A DNA stretch of 39,925 bases from positions 1 through 39,925 of the forward strand of contig NZ_JAFRSC010000021.1 of the NCBI RefSeq assembly GCF_017427765.1, in the 5' to 3' direction. Origin of the DNA: Methanobrevibacter sp. GTDB lineage: Archaea; Methanobacteriota; Methanobacteria; Methanobacteriales; Methanobacteriaceae. Position 1 is the stretch's first letter; each line of letters opens with the position of its first letter. A program made the position numbers and the translations under genes. Below, piece by piece: positions 20,201 to 26,913 of the stretch. The notes beneath the pieces were generated by a model, which was given only the letters and a program-made list of their open reading frames with translations, searched no databases and was not told where the DNA came from.

Positions 20201-22142
20201 TATTTTAAATCCTATTGGAACTGTATTGAGTTTAAATATTTCCACCAGTCTAGAAAATCCGGTCAATATCACTGCAGCTGTTGTGGATGAGTATGGAAAC
20301 TTGCTTTCTTGCGGAAATGTCACTTTCACATTGGATGGTGTTGATTATGTTGTCAATGTAACCAACGGAATTGCAAGCATACAGCACAGCTTTGATAAGG
20401 TCTTGAACAATGTCACTGCAGTATTTGATGCTGTCGGTTATTCCTCATCATCTGCAAACGGCACTGCACAGATTAAAAAGACAAAAGTTGACCTTGATTT
20501 GGAAATATCTCAGGTATTGTACGATGCCGTATTGGACATAGTCAGTTTGAATAAGCTTAACGAGACTCTGATAATCCATATCAACGATAAGCCATATGAA
20601 TCAAGGCTGATTAACGGCAAAGCAAAATTGGAATTGGAAAATCTTTCAAATGGTATTTATAACGTCACCGTCACTCTTCCTGACGATTCAATTTATGAAT
20701 CTGATTTGACAGATTCCTTTGTTGTAAATGTAAGTAAAACAGAAATCATAGCTTCTGATTTGACATTTACAGAAAATGAAATCGGAATATTGAACATCAC
20801 ACTTGTCGATGAAAACGCCAATCCTTTGGCTGGGCGTCTGGTCAATGTCTGTTTGGACAATTATGCATTTGCAGTATTTAGTGATGCAAACGGTTCATAC
20901 GCCGTTCCGTTTTTCCTTGATGTTGGTGAATATATCTGTACCTTGGAATTTGGCGGTGATGATAATCATCTCAAATCAAATGCAACCGTTAAAATTAATG
21001 TTGAGAAGTTCATTAAGACTCCGACTGAAATTCTTTTAAACATTAGCGATGCTGAGGTCGGTCGGGATGTAAATGTGTCTATCAGCGTTTCTGGTGTAAC
21101 AGGCAATGTTACAGTTATTGTTGATGGAAACGGAACCGTTGTCAGTTTGGATGAGAATGGCGCTGCCAGTTATGTTATTCCTGCCATTGTGGCTGGTGAA
21201 CATAGCGTTGCTGTTGTTTATTTCGGTGACGATACTCATGATTCGGCTTATGCTGCAAAACAAATTACTGCACCTATAAGCGTATCCCAGTTTACAAATA
21301 TCACTGTTTCCGGTGAGGGCATCATTACTCTCTCACTGGTGGATGGTGACGGTAATCCTATTGGCGGTGCTAATGTAACTTACTCTGTAAATGGAAATGC
21401 TGCTGCGGCTGTTACTGCTGGTGATGGTTCTATTTTAATTCCTGCTGCATCCAACAGTGTTGTTTTAATCAGCTTTGAGGGTAACGATAATGTTTTACCT
21501 GTAAATGCTACTATCATATTGAAAGATGTGGCCAAACTCAGAGCTAACACAACAATCATCGGTGATGACTACGAAACCTATGCTATTGACTACTATGCTG
21601 GTGAGAGAGGCGGATACTTTAAAGTTAAACTGGTTGATGATGCCGGTAAAATCCTTGCCAACAAATCCGTAAAAATCGGATTCAACGGTAAGGTATACAA
21701 TACCACTACCGACAGTGAAGGAATTGCAAAACTTCAAATCAACCTGGCAAAAGCCGGAACCTACACATTCGCTGTAGCTTTCCTGGGAGATGGAGACTAC
21801 AACGCTTCATTTACAGTCAAATCAATCACTGTAAACCTCAAGAAAACTTCCATAAGCGCTTCTGCAAAATCATACAAGGCATCCGCTAAAACAAAATCCT
21901 ACACAGTAACCCTAAAAACAGACAAAGGATCATCCATTGACGGAAAAACATATATGGCATCCGGCAAAACTGTTAAAATTACTGTAAACGGAAAAACCTA
22001 CTCAGCAAAAACAGATGCTAAAGGTCAGGCCACCTTCAAACTTAGTCTAACTAAGAAAGGTATCTACAATGTTAGTGTAAACTTTGCAGGTGACAGCACC
22101 TACAAATCATCAAAAGCAACTACAAAAATAACTATTAACTAG
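11292..22142 (+). CDS. Giant adhesin-like surface protein with three beta-helix/papain-like peptidase modules
   Basis: 3616 residues, TTG start. Residues 1-28 are a signal peptide. Three tandem modules begin at ~56, ~910 and ~1875 with an xYFDxS.xxDGNGTAxxPYKYL segment. Each has a right-handed beta-helix (NCTF.DN.A..GGAIY turns), a C1 papain-like peptidase (VDEGQVTSVKxQ...NCxAF, HAVxxxGWDDNY, VKNSWGPEWGD), a lectin-like domain (TFILNDTIRFDKNYQ onward) and an Ig-like domain. Catalytic residues with oxyanion glutamine: Q432/C438/H582/N614, Q1410/C1416/H1560/N1592, Q2603/C2609/H2753/N2785, with identical spacing of 144 and 32. In module 1 the conserved Trp after Cys is Ile (CIAF). From ~3060 on come Ig-like repeats; the last ~285 residues match the first adhesin's C-terminus. 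No membrane helix closes the protein. Role inferred: wall-bound adhesin that also cleaves proteins, with targets unknown (host, feed, competitor or self-processing). Confidence 0.9.
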   Translation: MSKKFNRFILFFSIMILLMIIPASFASENNDSLLEDHTTDDSNLVSVSEDKGDFNDYYFDASVEVDGNGTAENPYKYLNSDRVLENSNIHLANGQYELDKTIYASSVNFIGSDVDKTVISYINRIGLNIGDCVSLQNITILNCPVVSYGNLTATNTIFLNSTGAAFHFGDHIGGAIYSTAGSALTVRNCTFKDNSAFWGGAIFMEYADLDVCDSIFIANSAYSYGGAIACDFSGSVKISRSKFYNSSSSMDAGGAIYVRSSEFIASDLEIVNSTAVFGGAITTLNTRVILDNVSCSDCHAELKGGAIFHMYGDFDLTDSIFVGNSAINGSALFIQSCDNVFVTGNGFYNNNASCAGAVYSFLNSLANDMQTDNDFAGNDAEINNDVCESDYISMDIGNGNYTMFKIDPVVVDTFPARYSLVDEGQVTSVKDQKNGGNCIAFTAMAVLESCIMKAFNITFDFSEENLKNLVALYSEYGFNLKDTNDGLFVHQVAGYFTSWLGPVNDEDDVYKATSTLSPLLNSILHIQNILFVQRDNHTDNDAMKEALMKYGAVGISICMDEAIYYNNDTFGYYCWDNKMASHAVTVIGWDDNYSKSNFINGDLIEGDGAWIVKNSWGPEWGDDGYFYLSYYDNTIREGSDFYYTFILNDTIRFDKNYQHEIVGFSDYMYNASSNVLYKNVFTSDGDEFLAAVSTYFKLASDWTVTVNVNGESKAFKSGTSDAGYYTINLDELVPLKDGDVFEVIFNVTRDGGAVIPIAETSVCNNVLFGPDMSYASWDGGENWVDLYDFTFIRPVDGYLFTSQIACIKAFTILNPIETVLSLNISRDFKNPVNITAAVVDEYGNPLNCGNVTFVLNGVDYVVNLTNGIAGMQYNFDKTVNDVIAVFNAVGYTTSYDWSTVVVDLNKNFTDCYFDASAAADGNGTADNPYKYLTCERIVEYSNIHLANGEYELDNLTGIAFVNFMGSDVGETVITYHGTGFEVFGCATIQNVTLFDCSIVNYGNLTANNAIFQNCTGFLYHDGNHVGGAIFSRTGSALIVSNCTFMGNHADYGGSIYSAGAVFDVCDCTFMGNHADCGGSIYSAGAVLDVFNCTFSDNYADYGGAIYNWGVDLAIYNCTFADNDAYYGGAIHAENGVSVVFNCTFTDNDATCGGAIYNSLGALDVFNCTFRRGSAYYGGAIYVENGTLYVCDSIFLANRAFSFGGAIASDFAETVIVYKSKFHDTFSVTDAAGAIYVRTSEFWGIDLEIVNSTATFGGAITTLNTNAVLNNISCLNSSARLYGGAIYHMKGNFYLANSTFSYNRAVNGSALYIDYCHNCYVSGNGFYYNDASCTGLIYSIFNDFSNDIEEDNDFVGNAAQTGDGLFEVPYINIDIGNGNYTMFKADPIVVDILPSRYSLVDEGQVTSVKNQLEEGNCWAFAAMAILESCILKATNSTYDLSENNLKNIMLFYSDYGWNYFENNIGANPRFVAGYLSSWLGPVNESDDVYKGKSTLSPLLNSILHIQNIIYLHHDNYTDNDAIKEALMKYGAVGISVCMGDSYYNEDTFSLYCWDSDVNSNHAVAIVGWDDNYSRSNFINGDLIEGDGAWIVRNSWGPEWGDGGYFYLSYYDEHILNLSWWEPIYTFILNDTIRFDKNYQYDIQGPGTFVPNPNPVYYSNTFTSSGDEFLAAVSTYFEDLTDWTVEIYVNDEFKTSKSGTSNPGYYTINLNEMVPLKEGDVFKVVFGIATGNITKTPVAYLKYYNYPFGGPGLSFIWDDVSCADLYDGGLVACIKAFTILNPIETVLSLDISRDFENPVNITAVVVDEYGNLLSCGNVTFTLDGVDYVVNITNGIASIQHSFDKTVNDVVAVFNAVGYTTSYDWGTAVVDLKKNFTDYYFDVSAEADGNGTADSPYKYLISERIVDYSNIHLANGEYELDNLTRIAFVNFMGSDVGETVITYHGTGFDVCGCATIQNVSLFNCSIVNAGNIIAYNVIFQNCTGFLFPDGNNFGGAILSITGSALTVSNCSFIGNHADFGGAIYIVSDVLEVYNCTFMDNTATCGGAIYNYDAVFDVCNCTFIDNAASEGGAIYSVAVFDVCNCTFIDNAASEGGAIYSVAVFDVCNCTFIDNAATNGGAIYNTGGVLDVCNCTFMDNSANNGGAIYNTGGVLDVFNCTFMDNAAREGGAIFNTGGDLDVFNCTFTDNNAGTFGGAIMCKDNSVLNICDCTFADNNADYGGAIVGYSNSVLNVFNCTFADNDADYGGAIYKIGADLVIYNCTFMDNYAKHGGAIHVENGASDVCDCTFADNNATYGGAIHSLADDLAIYNCTFADNNATCGGSIYVGNGASDVCDCTFRDDLAYYGGSIYVGNGAFLDVFSCTFRNDLAYYGGTVYVGNGAFLDVCDSIFRASGAFSYGGAIACDYADKVTISKSKFYDTYSITDAAGAIYVRTSEFEGSDLEIVNSTATFGGAITTLNTNAVLNNISCFNSSALMYGGAIYHMKGNFSLSNSTFSYNRAVNGSALYIDYSHNCYVSGNGFYYNNASGTGLIYSIFNDFSNDVDSDNDFVGNVAKTGDGLFEVPYINIDIGSGNYTMFKVDPIVVDILPSRYSLVDEGQVTRIKNQISDGNCWAFADMAALESCILKAANSTYDLSVNNMKNIIAFFSDYGWNDVDTNDGGNSRMALGYLLSWLGPVNESDDVYRDKSTLSLLLNSILHIQNAIFLHHDNYTDNDAIKEALMRYGAVSCAMYFDGCYYNEDTFGFYCWDQDTGCNHGVAIVGWDDNYSRSNFINGDLIDGDGAWIVKNSWGPDWGDDGYFYISYYDNSLLDGSLWFPFHTFILNDTIRFDKNYQYDIQGMSNCVQSYCPEAYYSNSFTSEGDEFLAAVSTYFEDLTDWTVEIYVNDEFKTSKSGTSNPGYYTINLDEMVPLKEGDVFKVVFCIATGNIISIPVAEFYNFNYPFGCPGLSFVWDDESYDDLYDFGAVACIKAYTILNPIGTVLSLNISTSLENPVNITAAVVDEYGNLLSCGNVTFTLDGVDYVVNVTNGIASIQHSFDKVLNNVTAVFDAVGYSSSSANGTAQIKKTKVDLDLEISQVLYDAVLDIVSLNKLNETLIIHINDKPYESRLINGKAKLELENLSNGIYNVTVTLPDDSIYESDLTDSFVVNVSKTEIIASDLTFTENEIGILNITLVDENANPLAGRLVNVCLDNYAFAVFSDANGSYAVPFFLDVGEYICTLEFGGDDNHLKSNATVKINVEKFIKTPTEILLNISDAEVGRDVNVSISVSGVTGNVTVIVDGNGTVVSLDENGAASYVIPAIVAGEHSVAVVYFGDDTHDSAYAAKQITAPISVSQFTNITVSGEGIITLSLVDGDGNPIGGANVTYSVNGNAAAAVTAGDGSILIPAASNSVVLISFEGNDNVLPVNATIILKDVAKLRANTTIIGDDYETYAIDYYAGERGGYFKVKLVDDAGKILANKSVKIGFNGKVYNTTTDSEGIAKLQINLAKAGTYTFAVAFLGDGDYNASFTVKSITVNLKKTSISASAKSYKASAKTKSYTVTLKTDKGSSIDGKTYMASGKTVKITVNGKTYSAKTDAKGQATFKLSLTKKGIYNVSVNFAGDSTYKSSKATTKITIN
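11457..20460 (+). repeat. Three large tandem modules inside the giant adhesin gene
   Basis: Module starts are at 11457, 14019 and 16914, and module 3 ends near 20460, giving lengths of ~2.56, 2.90 and 3.55 kb. The peptidase, lectin-like and Ig-like parts keep nearly constant length; the growth is in the beta-helix. Modules 2 and 3 are closer to each other than either is to module 1 (same NLT.IAFVNFMGSDVGET and EDLTDWTVEIYVNDEFKTS segments), so they come from the more recent duplication. Confidence 0.85.
17300..18440 (+). repeat. Expanded beta-helix turn array with identical 72-base tandem copies
   Basis: About 15 turns of a 22-25-residue unit (xFDVCNCTFIDNAAxxGGAIY) lie end to end. Two adjacent 72-base copies, 17439-17510 and 17511-17582, are identical; the next copy (17583-17654) diverges only in its second half. 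Module 2 holds about 6 such turns and module 1 about one. Perfect copies point to very recent slippage or unequal crossing-over that keeps the reading frame. Confidence 0.85.
21288..22142 (+). repeat. C-terminal module shared with the first adhesin (copy 2)
   Basis: Partner of 3639-4493. Conservation at third codon positions over several hundred bases, while the rest of the two proteins is unrelated, suggests recent gene conversion or module shuffling. The common position at the C-terminus of two otherwise different surface proteins points to a cell-wall attachment or export role, as an inference. Confidence 0.85.
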
Positions 22143-22175
22143 AGAGAATTCTTTTCTCTCTGTTTTTTTCTTTTT
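22141..22175 (+). terminator. Hairpin and T-run after the giant adhesin
   Basis: AGAGAGAA (22141-22148, beginning in the TAG stop) pairs perfectly with TTCTCTCT (22154-22161) around a 5-base loop, followed by two long T-runs. It is the same design as at 4492-4525. Confidence 0.7.
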
Positions 22176-22267
22176 TTTGGTCTAAAATCAGTATTGATTG
22201 ATGTATATTAAATTTCAGTTTGCTTTATATATTATGTTGAACAGATTAATATATGGAGGTCAAAACA

Positions 22268-23128
22268 ATGCAAAAAAAGCAAGTATCACTGATGATTAAC
22301 AGTACATTTTACGATATGTTTTCCGAATATCTGCTTTTTGTTAAGGAAATCTATCCTGAGTTATGGGAAATATGCAGGGAACACGACATTGAACTGTTAT
22401 ACAGAGATGTTGCCTTTTCAGTTCCGGAGGAGTCTTTCAACAAATCAATAATACTTCAGGACTTAAGATGCATTGATGAGGACCGTACATTTTTCATATG
22501 CTTTAGAGGCCAGAGGCTTGGCTGGAGACCATGCCCGAGGGATGTCGGAAGCGTTGTATTGAGGGAATATCCCGAAACCGTTGACTATATCTGCAACGTA
22601 TCTATTACAGAGCTTGCAATACTTCATGCCCTAAGACCTTTCGCCAAATGTGTCGAAGGAAATATTACCCAGCTTCCGCCTGCAAAACACGCCCTGTTTT
22701 ACTTTAGAAAACAGGACTATCTTCAGGATTTAGGTGATGATGATAAGTTGGGCTACATCAACAAATCCAATGGAAAGGACAAGGAAGTTCTGGATTTGGA
22801 AATTGCAAAAGCCAAGGACATAATCTTTGACATTAAGCAGGAATTTGATATGGATGAATATGACCATTACATCGAAATCCGGGAATATGATGCAAAATGG
22901 GATGCAAGCCTCAACCAGAAGGATTTGATGATGGAATACATCAGGGAATATGAAAAGCTCCATGGGGTTTCGCTTGACTATTTTGTAGGAGTTCATGAGG
23001 AATATGTCTGTGAAAAATCAAACGGAGGACTGTCTGATTTGACCTATGAAGACAAAAAACTGAAAGACGTAATAGTTGAGGATATCCTTTGCGCACTGAA
23101 AATGGAATTTCCCGAAAACTTCAGCTGA
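22268..23128 (+). CDS. Stand-alone DUF4062 (TIR-related) protein
   Basis: A 286-residue protein. The start is ATG 22268, because GGAGGT at 22255-22260 is an ideal ribosome site and itself overlaps the upstream in-frame ATG at 22253. The N-terminus follows the DUF4062 / TEP1-like pattern: INSTFYDM (10-17), the FPxL-like YPELWEIC (29-36), a D47 strand, FRGQRLGWRP (79-88), then SITELAILHALR (112-123) and ALFYFRKQDYL (142-152). The end LKDVIVEDILCALKMEFP resembles the closing part of the same region in NACHT/WD proteins. The usual RWG triplet is replaced by AFS. In those proteins this domain precedes an NTPase; here nothing follows. The family is related to TIR and occurs in immune-type proteins; the function here is unknown. 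A TATA-like TTTATATAT lies at 22224-22232. Confidence 0.7.
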   Translation: MQKKQVSLMINSTFYDMFSEYLLFVKEIYPELWEICREHDIELLYRDVAFSVPEESFNKSIILQDLRCIDEDRTFFICFRGQRLGWRPCPRDVGSVVLREYPETVDYICNVSITELAILHALRPFAKCVEGNITQLPPAKHALFYFRKQDYLQDLGDDDKLGYINKSNGKDKEVLDLEIAKAKDIIFDIKQEFDMDEYDHYIEIREYDAKWDASLNQKDLMMEYIREYEKLHGVSLDYFVGVHEEYVCEKSNGGLSDLTYEDKKLKDVIVEDILCALKMEFPENFS

Positions 23129-23307
23129 TTGTATTATTTTTTTGAAATTGCATTTCATTGAACAATTTCACACATCACTATATTAGTATCGCACCATGAA
23201 TTAAACGAAATATCTGTTTTTTTAGGTTAGTTTTAAATATATTGTCAAATATAATTATAAATACTTAAATTGTTTTAAGTGTAAATTCAAAAAGATGTGT
23301 GAAAAAT

Positions 23308-23880
23308 ATGACAAACGAAGATTTTGCAAAAAAGATTAAAGACATTAGAGAAAGACAGGACATGTCTATAGAAGACCTAGCCAAAAGAAGCGGCGTTAAA
23401 CAGGAAGTCCTTGAAGCTATGGAAGCCGGTGAAGTGATTCCGTCACTTACTCCATTAACAAAAATGGCAAGGGCATTAGGAGTCAGATTAGGAACATTTT
23501 TAGACGACACACCTGAACTCGGACCTGTTGTAACAAGAGGCGGCAAAACCGAAAACTCACTTTACTTTTCAGGTAGAGAAGACGTCACAAACGCTACAAA
23601 CCTTGAGTTCCACTCACTGGGCGCAGGTAAAATAGACAGAAACATAGACCCTTTCATGATCGACATCAAATATGAACAGGGAGAAAAGGAACTCTCTTCA
23701 CACGAAGGCGAAGAGTTCATATATGTGCTTGAAGGTGAAATTGAAGTCATCTACGGAAAGGACACTTTTACAATCGGTGAGGGAGACACAATATTTTATG
23801 ACTCAGCCGTTCCGCACCATCTCCATGCAAGTAATGAAAACGACGCTAAAATATTAGCTGTACTTTACACTCCATACTGA
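23308..23880 (+). CDS. XRE-family regulator with cupin sensor domain
   Basis: A 190-residue regulator. Residues 5-65 form a helix-turn-helix of the XRE type (FAKKIKDIRERQDMSIEDLA, then VKQEVLEAMEAGEVIPSLTPL). Residues ~115-188 are a cupin barrel with H132, E136 and H170 as likely metal or ligand positions (SSHEGEEFIYVLEGEIEV, VPHHLHA). ATG 23308 is preferred to the GTG three codons upstream. Such XRE-cupin proteins commonly control an adjacent metabolic gene, here the acyl-CoA synthetase starting 158 bases downstream, which makes an acyl-CoA or carboxylate ligand plausible. Confidence 0.88.
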   Translation: MTNEDFAKKIKDIRERQDMSIEDLAKRSGVKQEVLEAMEAGEVIPSLTPLTKMARALGVRLGTFLDDTPELGPVVTRGGKTENSLYFSGREDVTNATNLEFHSLGAGKIDRNIDPFMIDIKYEQGEKELSSHEGEEFIYVLEGEIEVIYGKDTFTIGEGDTIFYDSAVPHHLHASNENDAKILAVLYTPY

Positions 23881-23890
23881 GGTAGATAAA

Positions 23891-24027
23891 ATGAGTAAAA
23901 TAACTTTTAAACCAAATAATGACAGATATCACACAGAATACTCAGATTTACACTTGAACTTGTTGCAGTTGGAATTGCATTTATGATTTGCATTTGGGAG
24001 AAGTTATTTTATTTAAAAAAAATTTAG
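23891..24027 (+). pseudogene. Possible frameshifted small membrane protein
   Basis: An ATG at 23891 behind GGTAGAT opens a 31-codon frame (MSKITFKPNNDRYHTEYSDL) that ends at 23986. In another frame the stretch 23944-24027 reads [20 protein letters not shown] and continues to a TAG at 24025, a clear transmembrane helix followed by a basic tail. Joining the two by one indel near 23945 gives a plausible ~45-residue single-pass protein between the regulator and the synthetase. It could also be noncoding; confidence is low. Confidence 0.3.
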
Positions 24028-24038
24028 AGGTGAAAAGT

Positions 24039-25703
24039 ATGTCTGAACTATTTACAGAACTTGCATTAGGAAAGTTTTTTGAAACAATGGTTGAAAAGCA
24101 ACCAGATCATGAATTTATCGTTTATCCGGATAGAAACTTAAGATTTACATATAAAGAATTTGACGAAAGAGTAGACAACCTTGCAAAGGGAATGCTTGCA
24201 ATAGGAATTGAAAAGGGAGACCATGTGGGAATATGGGCAAAAAACGTTCCCGAATGGCTGACCTACATGTTTGCAACCGCAAAGATAGGTGCAACAATCG
24301 TAACGGTCAATACCGCATACCAGTCACATGAGCTTGAATATGTGCTCAAGCAGTCTGACATGAAGGCTCTTGCGATGACCGACGGCTTTAGGGATACAAG
24401 CTATTTCGATATCATCCACGAGCTTGTTCCTGAGATGAAAAACTGCGCTCGGGGAAGCCTTGTCAGCGAAAAGTTCCCTCATCTTAAATTCATTTTCCAT
24501 GTGGGCCAGGAAAAGCATCGCGGAATGTACAATACCAATGAGCTTCTGCTTTTGGGTATGAACTATGACGATGACGAATATCAGAAGGTAAAGGATGCAG
24601 TTACACAGCATGATGTAATAAACATGCAGTATACATCAGGAACCGAAGGTTTTCCTAAAGGAGTAATGCTCACTTCAAGAAACATCGTAAATGACGGATA
24701 CTACATCGGAGAGAACATGAACTACTCTCCTGCAGACAGGCTTCTTTTACAGGTGCCTCTTTTCCACTGTTTCGGAACAGTTTTAGGAGTAATGGCAGTA
24801 ATCACCCACGGTTCAACCATGGTGGTTCTTGAGGAATATGACCCTCTTCTTGCAATTTCATCAATTCAAAAGGAGAAATGCACATCAATCTACGGCGTTC
24901 CTACAATGTTTATCGGAATGATGAACCATCCTATGTTTGACATGTTTGACATGAGCTCACTTCGTACCGGTATCATGGCAGGCTCAACCTGTCCTGTTGA
25001 AACCATGAAGGACGCAATTGAAAAGATGAACATGAAAGAGATTACAAGCGTATACGGTCTTACAGAAGCCGCTCCGGGCTTTACACAAACCAACGCTTCA
25101 GATTCATTCGAGAAAAAAATCAACACAGTCGGACGTAAGTTCCCGAATATCGAGGTAAAAATCGTTGATCCCGAAACCGGCGAAGAGGTAGGTGTCGGCG
25201 AGACTGGTGAGATAATGTGTCGAGGTTTCAATGTCATGAAAGGATACTATAACATGCCTGAGAAAACCGCAGAGACAATCGAGCCTGACGGATGGCTGCA
25301 CTCCGGAGACCTTGCAACAGTCGATGAGGACGGATACTACTCAATTGTCGGACGTATCAAGGACATGATTATTCGTGGAGGGGAAAACATCTACCCTCGT
25401 GAAATCGAAGAGTTCCTCTTTACCCATGAATGCGTACAGGACGTTCAGGTTGCAGGAATTCCAGACGAAAAATACGGCGAAATCGTCGGAGCGTTCATCA
25501 TTAAGGAGGAAGGCTTTGATGATGTTACAGAAGCGGATATCCGTGATTTCTGTATAGGATCCATTGCAAGATACAAGGTGCCTAAATACGTCTTCTTTGT
25601 TGACGAATTCCCACTTACAACAAGCGGTAAAATCCAAAAGTACAAGCTTGGGGATTTAGGTCTAAAATACCTTGATGAAAGGCGTGAACGTGGAGAGTTG
25701 TAA
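24039..25703 (+). CDS. AMP-forming acyl-CoA synthetase
   Basis: 554 residues, ANL superfamily. It activates a carboxylic acid with ATP to an acyl-adenylate and then to acyl-CoA. Visible motifs: P-loop [15 protein letters not shown] (from Y198), [48 protein letters not shown], and the C-terminal catalytic lysine K531 in [10 protein letters not shown]. Length and motifs fit a fatty or medium-chain acyl-CoA ligase better than acetyl-CoA synthetase (~650 residues). The ATG at 24039 is chosen for GAGGTGA at 24027-24033. In methanogens such enzymes may scavenge branched or short-chain fatty acids from the gut; the substrate is not visible. Confidence 0.92.
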   Translation: MSELFTELALGKFFETMVEKQPDHEFIVYPDRNLRFTYKEFDERVDNLAKGMLAIGIEKGDHVGIWAKNVPEWLTYMFATAKIGATIVTVNTAYQSHELEYVLKQSDMKALAMTDGFRDTSYFDIIHELVPEMKNCARGSLVSEKFPHLKFIFHVGQEKHRGMYNTNELLLLGMNYDDDEYQKVKDAVTQHDVINMQYTSGTEGFPKGVMLTSRNIVNDGYYIGENMNYSPADRLLLQVPLFHCFGTVLGVMAVITHGSTMVVLEEYDPLLAISSIQKEKCTSIYGVPTMFIGMMNHPMFDMFDMSSLRTGIMAGSTCPVETMKDAIEKMNMKEITSVYGLTEAAPGFTQTNASDSFEKKINTVGRKFPNIEVKIVDPETGEEVGVGETGEIMCRGFNVMKGYYNMPEKTAETIEPDGWLHSGDLATVDEDGYYSIVGRIKDMIIRGGENIYPREIEEFLFTHECVQDVQVAGIPDEKYGEIVGAFIIKEEGFDDVTEADIRDFCIGSIARYKVPKYVFFVDEFPLTTSGKIQKYKLGDLGLKYLDERRERGEL

Positions 25704-25720
25704 ACTCTCTTTTAACTTTT
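25693..25720 (+). terminator. Hairpin terminator of the acyl-CoA synthetase
   Basis: GAGAGTT (25693-25699) and AACTCTC (25703-25709) form a perfect 7-base stem over a 3-base loop that includes the stop codon, followed by T-runs. Confidence 0.7.
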
Positions 25721-25935
25721 TTTTGAAATTGCTCTGAGCGTGTAAAATTGCCCTCACTTGAAACTGACTATTTTTTATACTAGTTTTTATATATTATTTA
25801 TTGACTAATATTATTTTCTTAAATAAATATTGATTTATTGTTATTAAATTGTTTTAGGGATATATAGGAAGTTATATAAATTATGAAAAACATAGTATAG
25901 GTTGTAAGTCGATTAACTTAAAAAGAGGTGATTTT

Positions 25936-26295
25936 TTGCATGAGGAGTTGAGTTTTGATGAGAGATTCGAAGCTCTTGGTGAGTATTATAAAATTGAATC
26001 TCCTGATAAAATCAAATCTCATATTAGGGAAAATGAAAATATTTTTGTTTTTCTTGAAGAGGTTAAGCCTTATTTGGAGGAATCGTTTTTAGATGCTGAG
26101 TTCTTGCTTAAAATGAACTTTGAGCCTGAAATGGATGATGACTATATCATATTGATGGTCAATGTTCCATTAATGCACTTTCGAAATGGAGCGAGGAATG
26201 ATTTAACTGTAATGCAGAGAAAATTATTCCCATTACGTCGCAGAATTAATGTTCGAAGGGAATGTCTTATAATGCTGGGGTTTTTGGATGTTTGA
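25936..26295 (+). CDS. HEPN-partner protein, copy A (possible antitoxin)
   Basis: A 119-residue soluble protein with TTG start behind AGAGGTGAT (25924-25932). It opens ELSFDERFEALGEYY and has a beta-rich core DAEFLLKMNFEPEMDDDYII and then a basic helical tail. The core resembles small proteins that accompany HEPN genes in archaea and cyanobacteria, from memory. Its last 8 bases overlap the HEPN start at 26288, so the pair is translationally coupled, as in toxin-antitoxin operons. Copy B at 26914 has the same length and start codon. Confidence 0.75.
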   Translation: MHEELSFDERFEALGEYYKIESPDKIKSHIRENENIFVFLEEVKPYLEESFLDAEFLLKMNFEPEMDDDYIILMVNVPLMHFRNGARNDLTVMQRKLFPLRRRINVRRECLIMLGFLDV

Positions 26296-26680
26296 TTTTT
26301 CCAATTTTGAAGAGGTAGGTGATTACTTAGTTAAGATTGATGGAGAAGCATTCAAAAGGTCTGCGATAAGCAGGTATTATTATTCACTTTTTGATCCTGT
26401 TAGACTATACTTAATTTTTGTTCTGGATGAATATGAATTCAGATATGGGAAAGATTTTCACAAAAGAATCTGTAAAAGATTAATTGATTCCCAGGATGAT
26501 ACTGAAGCTGAACTTGGTTTGATTTTGGATGAATTAAGACAATTGAGAAATGATGCTGATTATAATCGGGATTTAGGTAATGATTATTTCAATGAAAAAT
26601 TATCTGACGTCAAATCTAGTTTGAAATTGGGATTTGAACAGTTGAATGCACTTAAGGTCTCACCTCCATACAGGTTATAG
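26288..26680 (+). CDS. HEPN-domain protein, intact copy (possible toxin)
   Basis: A 130-residue all-helical protein: AISRYYYSLFDPVRLYL (HEPN R-x-Y-Y helix), DFHKRICKRL, and ILDELRQLRNDADYNRD (the LR..ADY motif). It ends in LKVSPPYRL. It overlaps the 119-residue gene by 8 bases. HEPN proteins of this class act as RNases or as targets of nucleotidylation in toxin-antitoxin pairs; here no MNT nucleotidyltransferase is adjacent, so the mechanism is open. The copy in unit B is a 32-codon deletion remnant. Confidence 0.75.
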   Translation: MFDFSNFEEVGDYLVKIDGEAFKRSAISRYYYSLFDPVRLYLIFVLDEYEFRYGKDFHKRICKRLIDSQDDTEAELGLILDELRQLRNDADYNRDLGNDYFNEKLSDVKSSLKLGFEQLNALKVSPPYRL

Positions 26681-26913
26681 AATTTTTTTTTTAAATAATT
26701 TCAAAATTGCTCCATCACTGTAAAATTGCCCTCACTTAAAACTGACTATTTTTTATACTAGTTTTTATAAATTACTTTTTAACTAATATTATTTTCTCAT
26801 ATAAATATTGATTTATCCTTATTATATTGTTTAAAGTTTATATGGAAAGTTATATTAATTATAAAAAACATAATATGTGTTGTAAATCAATTAACTTAAA
26901 AAGAGGTGATTTT

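Noticed and set aside
22253..22267. Upstream ATG for the DUF4062 gene
   Set aside because: That ATG overlaps the GGAGGT ribosome site serving ATG 22268.
26827..26913. Extra 29 codons at the N-terminus of the copy-B HEPN partner
   Set aside because: The upstream DNA is the duplicated promoter and leader; the TTG at 26914 has the same ribosome site and position as the TTG of copy A.
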